Assembly: GCA_937976375.1 (NCBI GenBank)
Contig: CALJRU010000030.1
Span: 62,001-126,000 of the forward strand
Direction: 5' to 3'
From: an uncultured Peptococcaceae bacterium
GTDB taxonomy: Bacteria; Bacillota; Peptococcia; Peptococcales; Peptococcaceae
Length of the DNA stretch: 64,000 bases
In this document: positions 32,164 to 39,843 of the stretch, piece by piece
Layout: each line of letters starts with the position of its first letter
Position numbering within the stretch: position 1 is the stretch's first letter
Notes under the pieces: generated by a model
Told to the model about the DNA's origin: nothing
The model's database searches: none
What the model saw: the letters and a program-made list of their open reading frames with translations, nothing else
Made by a program: the position numbers and the translations under genes

Positions 32164-33208
32164 TGACTACTGGGATAGACGATCAGAGCAACTTGAGGCG
32201 GTATTGAATACAAAAGCGCGATCAGCCTATAAAGAACTTGAGAAGATATTCAATGCAGCTATAAAGGCAGCGGATAAAGAATTAGTTAAGTGGTACACCC
32301 GCTTCATGATGAATGAAGAGGTCTCACTTGCTGAAGCAAAAAAATCGTTGAAAACTAAGGAACTTGAGGAACTCCGCTGGACCGTTGAAGAATACATTGA
32401 AAAGGGTCGGGCAAATGGAATATCGCAGGATTGGGAAAAACAGCTTGAAAATGCGTCAGCGCGTGTACATATTTCACGGCTTGAAGCTATTAAACTGCAG
32501 TTACAAAACATTATAGAGCAGGTTTACGGCCAGCATCTAACCATTGCAGATAATCTCATGCGTGACATTTACAGCGAAAGTTATTACCGTAATGCTTTTG
32601 AAGTGTTTCAGGGAATCGGTATCGGGTGGACCTTTGCGTCCTTTGACGAAAACCACCTTGAGAAAATCTTGAATAAGCCGTGGGCACCGGATTCTTTTAA
32701 TTTTTCCAAGCGTATTTGGAATAACAAAGCAAAATTGGTTGCCAACGTACAGAAATCCTTAACCCAAAATCTCATACTTGGCAGCGATCCTCAAAAGTCC
32801 ATCGATGACATTGCAAACAAAATGAATACGTCAAAATATAATGCTGGCCGCTTGATAATGACAGAAAGCGCTTTTTTCTCCGGAGAAGCCAGAAGAGAAT
32901 GTTTCAATTCTTTGGGCGTGGAACAGTACAGAATCGTGGCTACACTTGATATGAGAACATCAGAAATTTGTCGTGATATGGATGGCAAAGTGTTCAAGAT
33001 GTCTGAGTATGATCCCGGTATGACGGCGCCGCCATTTCATCCTTACTGTCGAACAACGACGGCACCGTATTTCGCCGATATGGACGCTTTTGCAGAGAGA
33101 GCAGCACGCGACCCAGACTCAGGAAAGACATATCATGTGCCGGCAAACATGACTTATAACGAGTGGATACAAGCTATACAGGATCAGGGGGACGAACACA
33201 ATGCATAA
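32147..33208 (+). CDS. Minor head protein, SPP1 gp7 / Mu F-like
   Basis: A 353-aa head morphogenesis protein. The C-terminal domain has the family pattern: RLIMTESAFFSGEARRECF, YRIVATLDMRTSEICRDMDGKVF, then FHPYCRTTTAPYF. It is injected or sits inside the capsid near the portal in SPP1-like phages. It overlaps both the portal gene and the small gene that follows. Confidence 0.92.
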   Translation: MATKNSDYWDRRSEQLEAVLNTKARSAYKELEKIFNAAIKAADKELVKWYTRFMMNEEVSLAEAKKSLKTKELEELRWTVEEYIEKGRANGISQDWEKQLENASARVHISRLEAIKLQLQNIIEQVYGQHLTIADNLMRDIYSESYYRNAFEVFQGIGIGWTFASFDENHLEKILNKPWAPDSFNFSKRIWNNKAKLVANVQKSLTQNLILGSDPQKSIDDIANKMNTSKYNAGRLIMTESAFFSGEARRECFNSLGVEQYRIVATLDMRTSEICRDMDGKVFKMSEYDPGMTAPPFHPYCRTTTAPYFADMDAFAERAARDPDSGKTYHVPANMTYNEWIQAIQDQGDEHNA

Positions 33209-33410
33209 ACGCAAAGAAGGTATCAATGGTCAGAGCTTTTTCCATACTGATCAGCTTCACACAGTCACCGTACCTTGTCTCTATGAAAAAGTTAAAATCT
33301 GGAATGGATCGGATTATCAAATAGGATATCGACCAATATATCTACAAGAACCGCCGGGCCAGTTGATCACCTACGGTGAGGTGGTTGAAGGGCCTGCCAT
33401 AGAGATCTGA
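33201..33410 (+). CDS. Small hypothetical head-region protein
   Basis: A 69-aa protein overlapping the minor head gene by 8 nt. Rich in aromatic and Pro/Gly residues (SDYQIGYRPIYLQEPPGQLI), suggesting a compact beta fold. Unrecognised. It ends 2 nt before the first 26-bp repeat. Confidence 0.6.
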   Translation: MHKRKEGINGQSFFHTDQLHTVTVPCLYEKVKIWNGSDYQIGYRPIYLQEPPGQLITYGEVVEGPAIEI

Positions 33411-33411
33411 A

Positions 33412-33437
33412 TGACCTGGGCATGTCGTTAAAAGGTC
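33412..33437 (+). repeat. 26-bp direct repeat, copy 1 (before tRNA-Thr)
   Basis: Identical over 26 bp to 33566-33591. The repeat begins TGACCTGGGCATG and ends AAAAGGTC; GACCT and AGGTC at its ends can pair as a 5-bp stem around a 15-16 nt loop. This copy has no T-run after it. Confidence 0.9.
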
Positions 33438-33461
33438 CGCGAACACCTCCTTTTAAATATA

Positions 33462-33487
33462 GGTTCCCCGAAAGCCATAGGGGAACC
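33462..33487 (+). other. 8-bp hairpin directly before tRNA-Thr
   Basis: GGTTCCCC (33462-33469) pairs perfectly with GGGGAACC (33480-33487), ten-base loop, with no T-run after it. It ends 4 nt before the tRNA and may be a processing signal for cutting the tRNA from the head-gene transcript. Confidence 0.7.
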
Positions 33488-33491
33488 GCTT

Positions 33492-33564
33492 GCTGTTATG
33501 GCGCAATTGGTAGCGCAGCTGTTTTGTACTCAGCGGGTTCCAGGTTCGAATCCTGGTAGCAGCT
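33492..33564 (+). tRNA. Phage tRNA-Thr (TGT anticodon)
   Basis: A 73-nt cloverleaf: acceptor GCTGTTA / TAGCAGC (one G-U), D stem GCGC/GCGC, anticodon loop TTTGTAC with anticodon TGT, and T arm CCAGG-TTCGAAT-CCTGG. The anticodon stem has a U-U at its last pair (31-39). No encoded CCA. It reads ACA (and perhaps other ACN) codons. It sits between head genes and between two 26-bp repeats. Confidence 0.9.
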
Positions 33565-33565
33565 T

Positions 33566-33591
33566 TGACCTGGGCATGTCGTTAAAAGGTC
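33566..33591 (+). repeat. 26-bp direct repeat, copy 2 (after tRNA-Thr), terminator-like
   Basis: Exact copy of 33412-33437, start-to-start distance 154 bp. Here the terminal GACCT/AGGTC stem is followed by TTTTTGTT, so this copy could act as a weak terminator or 3' end signal for the tRNA. Confidence 0.9.
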
Positions 33592-33690
33592 TTTTTGTTA
33601 TGCAAAAAATTCGCAAGCCCGGCGTAACAGGGGCAACACGCTCGTCAGGGGAAAGACGAAAAAAGCCGTAAGCGAGACAGGAGGACAATC
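33592..33690 (+). promoter_or_regulatory. Structured leader before the scaffold gene
   Basis: About 100 nt without a gene and with nested pairings: GCCC 33617-33620 with GGGC 33631-33634, CGCT 33639-33642 with AGCG 33671-33674, and inside it CGTC 33643-33646 with GACG 33655-33658. It ends in the GGAGG ribosome site of the scaffold gene. A structured 5' UTR controlling scaffold and capsid levels is plausible; I know no named RNA family that fits. Confidence 0.45.
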
Positions 33691-34281
33691 ATGAAACGAG
33701 AATTTTTGTTGGAGTTGGGCATTGATAAAGAGAACGTTGATAAAATCATGGCTGAAAATGGCAAGGATATTGCAGCGGAAAAAGCGAAGACGACGGCCGC
33801 TGAAGAATCCCTTGCAAGTTTGCAAGCCACTCTTGAAGAGGCCAACACAACTATTGCTGGCTTTAAGGAAAAAGACCTCGACGTTGAAAAGGCAAAGAAC
33901 CTTGCAAAAGAGTGGGAAAAGAAATTTCAAGAGGCCGAAGAAGCAAGAGAAAAAGAGGCTAAAAACAATGCGTTGATGCATGAACTTGCGAAAACAAATA
34001 CTGTTGATGCTGAGGTTCTCAAGGCTTGCTTAAACATGGATGAAATCATTGTGAAAGATGGTAAGTTCATCGGACTTGATGATCAGATTGCAAACTTGAA
34101 AGAAAACAAGCCGTACCTGTTTGACGACAAAAAACCAACACTGAAGGGCGCTCATGTTGGAGATCCGTCGGATACAGAACCGGGAAGCGACCCTGTTGAC
34201 TTTTCGAAAATGACCTATTCTGAGATGACTGACTATCTGGCAAAACACCCTGAAGCCGCTTCACTTTTAAATTCAAAATAA
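33691..34281 (+). CDS. Phage capsid scaffolding protein (GP20-like)
   Basis: A 196-aa protein, mostly one long coiled coil (about residues 25-110, rich in Glu, Lys and Ala) followed by NTVDAEVLKACLNMDEIIV, matching the phage minor structural GP20 scaffold family. The C-terminal tail is acidic then FSKMTYSEMTDYLAKHPEAA, a likely capsid-binding helix. It is immediately upstream of the major capsid gene, as expected. Confidence 0.9.
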   Translation: MKREFLLELGIDKENVDKIMAENGKDIAAEKAKTTAAEESLASLQATLEEANTTIAGFKEKDLDVEKAKNLAKEWEKKFQEAEEAREKEAKNNALMHELAKTNTVDAEVLKACLNMDEIIVKDGKFIGLDDQIANLKENKPYLFDDKKPTLKGAHVGDPSDTEPGSDPVDFSKMTYSEMTDYLAKHPEAASLLNSK

Positions 34282-34298
34282 TGAAAGGAAGGATATAA

Positions 34299-35375
34299 AT
34301 GTCTGCAAGATTTGATTCTAAAACTTTTAATTCTGAGGCGTTTGGTAGATATGTTGAAAGCATTCCAAACACCACAAAAGCTGAATTAGCTCGCAGCGGA
34401 GCTGTTGGCACCAACGAAAACGCAAGAAACGCTTTGTCTAATCAGACTGGCGGTCTCTATGCTAGAGTGCCTTACTTCGGACGCATTTCTGCATCCACGT
34501 CTCAAAATAATAACGGGGCGACCGATATCACAGCGACTACAACCACCACTTATGACCAGGGCTTTATTGTTGCAAGTCGCATGGATGCGTGGGTTGAACG
34601 TAGTTTTTCCCAGAATATCACAGCTGGGGTCAATTTTATGGACCATGTGGCGCAGGAAATTGCAAACCACTACAAGCTTGATGTGCAGCAAGGCATCCTT
34701 TTGAGCATGCTCAAAGGCATTTTTGCTATGACTACTGAAGGCGGATCTGTTGCCCAGAACGCAGCAAAGGCTTTTGTCACCAACCACACTTTCGACATTA
34801 CAGCTGGTGAAGGCGACGCAGCTATGGTTGGTCCTGCTACACTTAACACTGCGATTCAGAAAGCTTGCGGTGACAATAAGCAGGTTTTCACCCTTGCGAT
34901 TATGCACAGCGTGGTAGCAACTAACCTGGAAAACCAAAAGCTCCTGAAATTCTTAACTTATACCGATGAAAACGGTATTGAAAGAGATTTGCCGCTTGCT
35001 ACTTGGAATGGCCGCTTGGTTCTTGTTGATGACGGTATGCCCGTCGAAACAGACGATGATGCTGGGGGTGGGTCTTTGAAATACACGACCTACGTCCTTG
35101 GTCAGGGCGCGTTAATCCTTGACGATATTGGCGACGCAGTGCCTTATGAAATGGATCGTACGCCGGAAAAAAATGGCGGGCAGGATACATTGTATGTTCG
35201 TGACCGCTTTATTTGCGGTGCGACGGGTATTTCCTTTGAAAAAGGTGCTGACATTACGGCATCCGCTTCCAACGAGGATTTAGCCAAAGGGACAAACTGG
35301 GCTGTAATCAATGATGGTGTTACCGCTATTCCTGATAAGGCAATCCCAATTGCGCGTATTATCTCTAAGGGCTGA
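34299..35375 (+). CDS. Major capsid protein
   Basis: A 358-aa protein with a strong AAAGGAAGG start site. The segments YARVPYFGRISASTSQNNNG, SFSQNITAGVNFMDHVAQEI and FTLAIMHSVVATNLENQKLL agree with the HK97-fold coat proteins that go with GP20 scaffolds. Its position after the scaffold and before head-tail connectors fixes the role. Confidence 0.9.
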   Translation: MSARFDSKTFNSEAFGRYVESIPNTTKAELARSGAVGTNENARNALSNQTGGLYARVPYFGRISASTSQNNNGATDITATTTTTYDQGFIVASRMDAWVERSFSQNITAGVNFMDHVAQEIANHYKLDVQQGILLSMLKGIFAMTTEGGSVAQNAAKAFVTNHTFDITAGEGDAAMVGPATLNTAIQKACGDNKQVFTLAIMHSVVATNLENQKLLKFLTYTDENGIERDLPLATWNGRLVLVDDGMPVETDDDAGGGSLKYTTYVLGQGALILDDIGDAVPYEMDRTPEKNGGQDTLYVRDRFICGATGISFEKGADITASASNEDLAKGTNWAVINDGVTAIPDKAIPIARIISKG

Positions 35376-35380
35376 TTGCT

Positions 35381-35818
35381 ATGGGTACCATCTATGAAGC
35401 GGTTGACACTATTAGCGATGAGCTTCTGGAACTGGTTGATTCCTACTTTGACACCACTGTACTAGATTTAAAGGGCGACGCTTTCGCGCGAAAAGTGAAA
35501 CGCGCCCTTTTTGATTTGTTACACGAATGTAATCGAATGGATCTACCGGATTCAGCTAGATTGCCATTTTTACAACTAGTTATCGATGATGCAACCATTG
35601 ATGCGTATGAAGCGGGGATCATCGAGCCTGATATGGACACCGTGAGCAAAGAAAAGCCTACCAATAGCGTGAGCGTTAAATCGACCAATGTTTCTTTCGG
35701 AAAATCAGATTATGAAATTTTGAGGGACGATAGAAAAAATCTCTACGCGCAAATGCGTGAAGACGTTATTCGAAAATGGTATGAGCTTACAGTTACACTG
35801 AGAAAGGTCAGGTGGTAA
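35381..35818 (+). CDS. Probable head-tail connector (adaptor) protein
   Basis: A 145-aa helical, acidic protein directly after the capsid gene. The helices TISDELLELVDSYF and FARKVKRALFDLLHECNRMD, and its place, fit the gp6/gp15-like adaptor that binds the portal. Sequence alone is not decisive. Confidence 0.65.
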   Translation: MGTIYEAVDTISDELLELVDSYFDTTVLDLKGDAFARKVKRALFDLLHECNRMDLPDSARLPFLQLVIDDATIDAYEAGIIEPDMDTVSKEKPTNSVSVKSTNVSFGKSDYEILRDDRKNLYAQMREDVIRKWYELTVTLRKVRW

Positions 35819-35820
35819 GC

Positions 35821-36210
35821 TTGGCGATCATAGATAGTGCAGCCTATTTCGGGGCCATATCAAAGCTTTTTGATTGCAGTGCAACCGTGTATAGCGTTAG
35901 TGATTCGATTGCATTTGACGGCGCATCTCCTAACATTGATAGCCGCAGAGTGGATGAAAGTAATCCATTGTATGTTGACATTCCTTGTTTCGTCGAGTAC
36001 GAAAATCCTGGCACTGTATCTGGAGATATGCCGACGGTGACTCAGGCCATCACACTTATTTGCTCGAATGACTATGTTATTCCTGAGGGCTCAACAATAG
36101 ATGTGGTCAAACATGGTGCACAACGACGTTTTCGCGTTTCAGGTGTTGCCGATCGCTTGGTTACACATCAAGAGATACAGCTCGAGGGCTATGACTATGC
36201 GGAGGGATGA
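35821..36210 (+). CDS. Probable head closure protein
   Basis: A 129-aa, beta-rich protein (CSATVYSVSDSIAFDGASPN; FRVSGVADRLVTHQEIQLEG). TTG 35821 behind AGGTGG was preferred to GTG 35812, which is too near its ribosome site. Position between the adaptor and gp10-like gene matches the head-closure (SPP1 gp16-like) component. Confidence 0.65.
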   Translation: MAIIDSAAYFGAISKLFDCSATVYSVSDSIAFDGASPNIDSRRVDESNPLYVDIPCFVEYENPGTVSGDMPTVTQAITLICSNDYVIPEGSTIDVVKHGAQRRFRVSGVADRLVTHQEIQLEGYDYAEG

Positions 36211-36213
36211 TCA

Positions 36214-36744
36214 ATGCCTGCAGATACATCAGACTGGGATGAATTTATCAGTGTGCTACACAGTATAGGGCAAACTCCGTACCGCTTCTTTCGGGAAGCA
36301 GCACATGAGCTTGCGGCGCGTATGCTTGCGCTAGTGATCCCGCGCACTCCTGTTGGTGAGTACCCTATGGAAAGCGGGAAAATGGGAGGTACGTTGCGAC
36401 GTGGTTGGGTGTCAAACACGCATCAACAGGCCGCAACAAATCCGGGTACACCTAGCGCTGCAGAAATGAGGGCCTGGGCGTATAGTTTACCTGTTAGACA
36501 CACTGGGAAGTCTTACGAGATTACAATCACCAATCCAGTTGAATGGGCTTCTTATGTTGAGTTCGGTCATCGACAAGAACCAGGCCGATATGTTCCCGCG
36601 ATTGGTAAACGCTTGAAAGCAAGTTGGGTAGAAGGGCAATATATGATGACTATATCTGAAGAACAGATCAGATCTATGGAGCCTGCAATACTAGAAGCTG
36701 TTTTGCAACGTTGGTTGAACGAGGTGTTTGGGAATGGCAAGTAA
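36214..36744 (+). CDS. HK97 gp10-like head-tail joining protein
   Basis: A 176-aa protein. AAHELAARMLALVIPRTPVG, GGTLRRGWVS and the ending VEWASYVEFGHRQEPGRYVP are the gp10 (tail component) family pattern, in which the conserved VEFGH box is diagnostic. Overlaps the next gene by 11 nt. Confidence 0.88.
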   Translation: MPADTSDWDEFISVLHSIGQTPYRFFREAAHELAARMLALVIPRTPVGEYPMESGKMGGTLRRGWVSNTHQQAATNPGTPSAAEMRAWAYSLPVRHTGKSYEITITNPVEWASYVEFGHRQEPGRYVPAIGKRLKASWVEGQYMMTISEEQIRSMEPAILEAVLQRWLNEVFGNGK

Positions 36745-37213
36745 TTTGATTATCCCTATTGTTAATGGCGTAGCGAACGCGCTGCGGGCTATTAACAGTG
36801 ACGCGAAAATATACACTACAAGCCCTGACAACGTTAAACATAACGCTGCGGGCTATTTTCTTATTAAGGGGCCGTTGTCAATAACAGAGACACGGTGCCT
36901 GAAGTTTCGACACCAACTGAGATTACCATTTGATGTTATGTACTTCCCACCCGATAGGGCTGCTGCTGATATAGGGTTGTTGTCCACAGCAGCTTTTGCA
37001 ATGCTGGAAGCTCTTTATCAGATATACCCTGCAGAGGCTGTGGAAGGCGGATATCTGGTAAATGATCGAGGTAAGCGCGGGCATAATCAGTCTGTGGAAA
37101 TTGATGGTGGTGTCGTGCATGTACTTACCAGTTACGATTTATGGGTTACAACCCCACAGAAAAAGGAACTGGTACAGTCCATTACTTTTACTTTTGAAAA
37201 GCAAACAGAATAG
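36734..37213 (+). CDS. Probable tail terminator protein
   Basis: A 159-aa protein from ATG 36734 (GAGGTG 7 nt before). The first 50 residues (IIPIVNGVANALRAINSDAK) and later IYPAEAVEGGYLVNDRGKRG, with VHVLTSYDLWV near the end, resemble the family (DUF6838/PBSX XkdJ-position) located just before tail sheath genes in contractile phages. Role by position. Confidence 0.7.
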   Translation: MASNLIIPIVNGVANALRAINSDAKIYTTSPDNVKHNAAGYFLIKGPLSITETRCLKFRHQLRLPFDVMYFPPDRAAADIGLLSTAAFAMLEALYQIYPAEAVEGGYLVNDRGKRGHNQSVEIDGGVVHVLTSYDLWVTTPQKKELVQSITFTFEKQTE

Positions 37214-37224
37214 GAGTGAGTGTT

Positions 37225-38640
37225 ATGGGTTTTGGTGGTGGATTATACACCGAAGAAAATAAGATTTTACCCGGCTCTTACTATAAGTATAAGTCTGCTG
37301 GAACTAACGTCAGCACTTACGCTGAACGAGGCCTTGTGGGATTAATTGCTCCGTCTGATTGGAGCGATGGAGCATTGACGCGATTGGTTGTGCCAGAAAA
37401 GGAATTCGACCATAAAGGTGCCTATGTTTGGCCGCGTGATGCCGAAAAAGCCATTGGCTACGATGCTTATACCGCACTACCAGCATCTTATTCCGCCGGT
37501 ACCAATGATGCTAAGTGGTTGCCTGTTTTTGTCCGAGAAACTTTCCGCAATGCAACGGGGTGTTTTATCTATCCGCTTTTGGGTAGCACAAAAGCAAAAG
37601 CCAGTTGTACGTATGCGACAGCGGCAAAATATGGCGAACGCGGCAATGATTTGTCCGTTAAAATCGACGAGAATGACGATGAAACCTTTACCGTTTACAC
37701 CTTGTTAGACGGCGAAGCCGTTGACACACAAACTGTAACCACCTATGCCGATCTTGTCGATAATGCTTGGGCGGCATTTGACAAAGAAACCGAATTAGCA
37801 GCATCAGCAGCTACAGTATTTACGGGCGGAGTCAGTGGTACAGCTACCGCCGCCGATGTAGCAACGGCTATTGAAACGCTTGGCAATTTTGGCGTTAACG
37901 TTATCGTGCCGTTAACAAGTCTCATGGATAAGGCCGCGTATGAAGTGTTCCTTGACCAGAACAATAAATACGGTCATTGGATGCAGTTGATTTGCGATAA
38001 AGACGCTGCTTGGCTACCTGAGGGTGGGCACGAATATTGTATTGCTCCGGACTTAGGGGCAGATAACAGTCTCGTCAATGCAGAACTGCTTTACCCATGG
38101 ATTGGGGGTGCTGAGGCTGCATGTCCGTTGGGTGGAACACTTGATAACGAAACATATAGCGGCGAAATCATTGATTTCTTGATTAATACGCAAGGGCTGA
38201 AAGCACCAAAGCAAAGCGAACTTGAATATGGCATGAGAGCCGGTTATATGATGTTACACACCGTTGGAACTGAATGGCGGGTACTTAATGATGACAATAC
38301 TTTCATTGCTTACACGCCAAAAAAGGACGAATCTTTCCATCGCAACCAAACCATCAGAGTGCTGCAGACGTTGTCCGTTGATTGGAATCAGATCTTCACT
38401 AATGAGTTTTTAGGGAGCGCAGGAACAGACGAGGCCGATCGAACCAACTACAAGATTCGACTTGTCGAAAGTGCCACCTATTACCAAAAACAAAGAGCCA
38501 TTAAGAACTTTGACAGCGCTGATATCGTTGTAACCGAAGGTGCACAGAGTGACAGTTATCACGTATCTTACTTTGTTCAACCAAACTTTTGCGTTCGCAA
38601 AGTATATAACGAAATTACTGTCGCAGCATTTAACAGTTAA
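37225..38640 (+). CDS. Contractile tail sheath protein
   Basis: A 471-aa sheath. The opening GFGGGLYTEENKILPGSYYKYKSAGT and AYAERGLVGL-type block, plus the C-terminal DWNQIFTNEFLGSAGTDEADRTNYKIRLV followed by VTEGAQSDSYHVSYFVQPN, match XkdK-like Firmicute sheath proteins. ATG 37225 was chosen because AGGAG lies 8 nt upstream; the in-frame GTG 37216 overlaps it. This gene shows the phage has a contractile tail. Confidence 0.93.
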   Translation: MGFGGGLYTEENKILPGSYYKYKSAGTNVSTYAERGLVGLIAPSDWSDGALTRLVVPEKEFDHKGAYVWPRDAEKAIGYDAYTALPASYSAGTNDAKWLPVFVRETFRNATGCFIYPLLGSTKAKASCTYATAAKYGERGNDLSVKIDENDDETFTVYTLLDGEAVDTQTVTTYADLVDNAWAAFDKETELAASAATVFTGGVSGTATAADVATAIETLGNFGVNVIVPLTSLMDKAAYEVFLDQNNKYGHWMQLICDKDAAWLPEGGHEYCIAPDLGADNSLVNAELLYPWIGGAEAACPLGGTLDNETYSGEIIDFLINTQGLKAPKQSELEYGMRAGYMMLHTVGTEWRVLNDDNTFIAYTPKKDESFHRNQTIRVLQTLSVDWNQIFTNEFLGSAGTDEADRTNYKIRLVESATYYQKQRAIKNFDSADIVVTEGAQSDSYHVSYFVQPNFCVRKVYNEITVAAFNS

Positions 38641-38655
38641 AGGGGTGAGAGATAG

Positions 38656-39141
38656 ATGTTTTCTTTAGCTGAAAGAATGGATGAGCAAGCTGTTGTGAGC
38701 GGTAATGATGCGATTGCCTATTTGATATTACCCGACGGACGTCGTAAAGTTTGGGCAAATATTTTAACGTTTGAGGCCAGCGAATCTTACAGCAAGACAA
38801 AGTATCCGATTCTGGGGAGACGCACAAAACCTGCGAGAAAAGGTCCTGGCGAGGTTGCAGGCAAAGTTAAAATGCACTACAACACCAGTACATTTCGCGA
38901 AGCTGCTCTCGAATACAAGAAAACCGGAAAGGATGCTTTCTATAACGTACAAGTGGTTAATGAGGACCCAAACAGTGGTGTAGGCCGGCAAACGGTTATC
39001 TTCTATGGATTAAACTTTGACGAGATGCCGCTTGCACTGATCGATGCCGAAAGTGATTATTTGACCGAAGAACTGTCCTTCACGGCCAATGACTGGGATC
39101 TTGAGAACGTCTTTGGCGACGGTGGCTTACTTGATGCTTGA
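38656..39141 (+). CDS. Tail tube protein (XkdM-like)
   Basis: A 161-aa protein right after the sheath gene. ERMDEQAVVSGNDAIAYLIL, then KVKMHYNTSTFREAALEYKKTGKDAFYNV and DEMPLALIDAESDYLTEELSFTANDW, fit the core tail tube family of PBSX-like phages (DUF2001/XkdM). It polymerises inside the sheath. Confidence 0.9.
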   Translation: MFSLAERMDEQAVVSGNDAIAYLILPDGRRKVWANILTFEASESYSKTKYPILGRRTKPARKGPGEVAGKVKMHYNTSTFREAALEYKKTGKDAFYNVQVVNEDPNSGVGRQTVIFYGLNFDEMPLALIDAESDYLTEELSFTANDWDLENVFGDGGLLDA

Positions 39142-39193
39142 TATACTAGCCGCGCTTACATGCGCGGCATATTTTTTGGGGGTGCTTTATTTT

Positions 39194-39652
39194 ATGAATT
39201 TAAGTCGTCTTATGAAAGAAAACGTTAAGAGCGTTGAAAATGTTAACTACTACCCATCGGATAGACTGACCGACGAGGATGGTAATCCCCAGGTATGGGT
39301 TTTGCGTCCGCTCACTACAAAAGAAGTCGACGCTATCACAGAGAAATGCACAAATACAGAAAACAAGATTGAGTTTAACTCTCGCGGTAAACGTAAAGTG
39401 AAAAAGAATGTAGAGCTGAGAACCATGGAATTGGCTGACGAAATGGTTCTGGCTTCTTTAGTCGATCCATCTCGTGAAGATTTCCAGGACGCAAAACTGC
39501 AGGATGACTGGGGTGTGTTTAACGAACTTGATTTGCTCAAGGCGTTACTGCTGCCCGGCGAATATACCGACCTGGTACAAGAAGTGCAGCGCTTGTCTGG
39601 ATACGATATTGACCTTGTCGATGGCGTAGAAAATGAAGCTAAAAAAAACTAG
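39194..39652 (+). CDS. Tail assembly chaperone, short form (XkdN-like, gpG)
   Basis: A 152-aa protein from ATG 39194. It coats the tape measure during tail assembly. The body (VWVLRPLTTKEVDAITEKCT; DEMVLASLVDPSREDFQDAK; LLPGEYTDLVQEVQRLSGYD) matches XkdN-like chaperones. The in-frame region before 39194 overlaps the tube gene and its hairpin (CCGCGC / GCGCGG, 39150-39165) and is not used. It ends right after an A-run that is a slippery site for the longer form. Confidence 0.88.
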   Translation: MNLSRLMKENVKSVENVNYYPSDRLTDEDGNPQVWVLRPLTTKEVDAITEKCTNTENKIEFNSRGKRKVKKNVELRTMELADEMVLASLVDPSREDFQDAKLQDDWGVFNELDLLKALLLPGEYTDLVQEVQRLSGYDIDLVDGVENEAKKN

Positions 39653-39828
39653 ACGAAAATGACGCGGATTATCTAACAGCGTATCTCCTATTTACAGATC
39701 ACCATATTTTGCCGAGTGAATATATAGCAATGTCCGATGCTGAAAAAGGCATCATTAGGGCGTTTTACCGTAAACACAAAGAAGATACAGACAGGGCCAA
39801 TGCTGAAATTAACAAAAACATCCGTTAG
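39194..39828 (+). CDS. Tail assembly chaperone, long form by -1 frameshift (gpGT-like)
   Basis: The slippery heptamer A-AAA-AAC lies at 39643-39649, in the zero frame immediately before the TAG stop at 39650. A -1 slip reads on from 39649 as LDENDADYLTAYLLFTDHHI, then LPSEYIAMSDAEKGIIRAFY and on to TAG 39826-39828, adding 59 residues for a 211-aa fusion. The extension has no start of its own, ends 16 nt before the tape measure gene, and has the length and location of the T part of the GT fusion in other tailed phages. Confidence 0.85.
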
Positions 39829-39843
39829 CAAGAAGGTGAGAAC

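Noticed and set aside
33566..33591. Known riboswitch in the 26-bp repeat
   Set aside because: Too short and with no match to a consensus I can recall; kept as a repeat with terminator-like properties only.
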